A DNA stretch of 64,000 nt, taken from Caenibius tardaugens NBRC 16725 (GTDB lineage: Bacteria; Pseudomonadota; Alphaproteobacteria; Sphingomonadales; Sphingomonadaceae). Numbering within the stretch: the first letter of the stretch is position 1; each line of letters starts with the position of its first letter. The stretch lies in the NCBI RefSeq assembly GCF_003860345.1, contig NZ_CP034179.1, positions 2,526,001-2,590,000 of the forward strand, read 5' to 3'. The notes below the pieces were generated by a model, which did not search any database, was not told where the DNA came from, and worked only from the letters and a program-made list of their open reading frames with translations. Both the position numbers and the translations under genes were made by a program. Below are positions 63,058 through 64,000 of the stretch, in pieces.

Positions 63058-64000
63058 TCAGTAAGCTGCGGTAACGGTCAGTCCGAACCGCCGGTCCGGG
63101 CCCCATGTCCGGGTGGCGAAGCCCAGTGCCCCGAAATCGACGGCGCTGATCCGGCGCTTCTCGTTCAGGATGTTTTCGCCATAGGCCTGGATTGTCAGGT
63201 TCAGCTTTTCGCCCAGTTGCACATCCTTCAGCGTCAGGCGCGCGCTCAGTTCGTTCTGGGCCGAACGCCGGATATAAGGGTTGAATGGGCTTACCCGGTC
63301 GAGCGGGAAAGTGGGCGCGCTGCTCTTGTAGGAATAGTCCACCCGCAGCGACAGACTGGCGCTGTCCCACTGGGCGATGTCCCAGGCGCCGCCCACACGG
63401 GCTGTCCACTTCGAAACGTGCGCCAGATGCACCTCATCCGCCACATTGATCAGCTTGTCGTCGCTGGGATTGCGGTAAAGGTATGTCTTGTACTTCGGAT
63501 GGACATAGCCAACCGAACCGTCGAGCGTCAGGAAATCGGCCAGAACCGCTGTCGCCTCGGCCTCGAACCCGGAGAACGTGACCTTGCCGGCATTGACCGT
63601 GCGCGTTCCGCCGCCGTTGCTGCCTGCGGTGAACTGGCTGATCTGCAGATCCTTGTAATCGGTGATGTAACCCGACAGGTTGATACGCAGCCGCCGGTCA
63701 AGCAGATCGGTCTTCAGGCCCGCTTCGTAGGATACGGCCTTTTCCGGATCATAGCCGTTGGGGTTGCCCCCGCCGCCTGCGTCGAACCCGCCAGCACGAT
63801 AGGCCGTGGACACACGGGCATAGACCAGCAGTTCGGGTGAGAAGCGATAGGTAACCGATCCCAGCCAGCTGAGATTGTCCCAGCTGTTTTTGGCGAAGCC
63901 AGGGCGCAACGCCGCGCCGTTGAAGGCATTGGCCTGCGACAGTTCCTTCTTGTCATGCGTGAAGCGCAACCCGCCGGTGATTTCAAGACCGTCGACCGCC
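63058..64000 (-). CDS. TonB-dependent receptor, C-terminal part (cut by window end)
   Basis: The frame is open to the window edge, so only about 313 C-terminal residues are visible. They show the alternating beta-barrel pattern with VYARVSTAYRAGGFDAG, the SYEAGLKTDLLDRRLRINLS motif and the barrel-closing end FGLTVTAAY with a C-terminal Tyr. Such receptors take up siderophores, vitamins or carbohydrates and aromatic compounds. The family pattern with DPEKAVSYEAGLK is common among sphingomonad receptors. Upstream of DUF1214 and araC on the same strand, it is probably the head of that cluster. Confidence 0.92.
   Translation of the reverse strand, partial: AVDGLEITGGLRFTHDKKELSQANAFNGAALRPGFAKNSWDNLSWLGSVTYRFSPELLVYARVSTAYRAGGFDAGGGGNPNGYDPEKAVSYEAGLKTDLLDRRLRINLSGYITDYKDLQISQFTAGSNGGGTRTVNAGKVTFSGFEAEATAVLADFLTLDGSVGYVHPKYKTYLYRNPSDDKLINVADEVHLAHVSKWTARVGGAWDIAQWDSASLSLRVDYSYKSSAPTFPLDRVSPFNPYIRRSAQNELSARLTLKDVQLGEKLNLTIQAYGENILNEKRRISAVDFGALGFATRTWGPDRRFGLTVTAAY

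Overview
The window looks like a chromosomal segment of a GC-rich alphaproteobacterium of the order Sphingomonadales (Novosphingobium/Sphingobium type). The evidence is the gene set: a PhyR-NepR-EcfG general stress locus, TimA/Tim44-like-mltA-smr next to secB-murJ, class I PhaC with a Lys/Ala/Pro-rich phasin, a PEP-CTERM-like tail of the VPAPP type, and a TonB-dependent receptor. It is mostly core genome: I see no integrase, transposase, prophage or CRISPR array, and neither tRNA gene is flanked by an element.

Layout. 0.2-5 kb: YqhA-type membrane protein, TauE/SafE permease, trmB, a DUF4136 lipoprotein broken by one base in a G tract, trpS. 5-10 kb: murJ and secB on the minus strand, facing the Tim44-like gene, mltA and smr on the plus strand. 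10-16 kb: ahpC/ahpF, aroC, then ruvA and ruvB with a NUDIX gene spliced between them. 16-22 kb: a Ser/Thr-Gly-Asn repeat surface protein, PRC-barrel and rhodanese proteins, acnA. 22-28 kb: two EamA/DMT permeases, two L,D-transpeptidases, a possible glycosyltransferase, ispG. 28-36.6 kb: nine tightly packed minus-strand genes, pheA-DUF4129-DUF4350-moxR-DUF58-spoIIM-RDD-class A beta-lactamase-GNAT. 36.7-46 kb: cytochrome c, rlmE, ppx/gppA, tRNA-Gln, DUF2147, a TetR-sterol desaturase operon, LOG-family gene, thiD-glmM, sodB. 46-50 kb: the general stress response locus. 50-59 kb: a GNAT-like protein, fatty acid desaturase, lptG/lptF, clpS, phasin and phaC. 59-64 kb: PLP aminotransferase, tRNA-Cys, an AraC regulator, a DUF1214 protein, and the C-terminal part of a TonB-dependent receptor that runs off the window.

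Most interesting points. (1) The stress locus carries two perfect EcfG-type promoters (GGAAC-N16-CGTT), one before nepR-ecfG and one before phyR. The nepR one is nearly palindromic and could also fire toward the divergent CHASE-domain sensor kinase. (2) Upstream of phyR, on the opposite strand, lies a probable unannotated stress-controlled small RNA: an EcfG-like promoter, a hairpin with a C-rich (anti-Shine-Dalgarno-like) loop, and a perfect 13-bp terminator. (3) The MoxR/DUF58/SpoIIM/RDD operon includes a complete class A beta-lactamase. (4) Several sharp inverted repeats sit at gene starts: tetR (apparently leaderless), the LOG gene, ahpC and the phasin gene.

Many long open frames opposite real genes (up to 953 codons) are high-GC antisense shadows and are left out.
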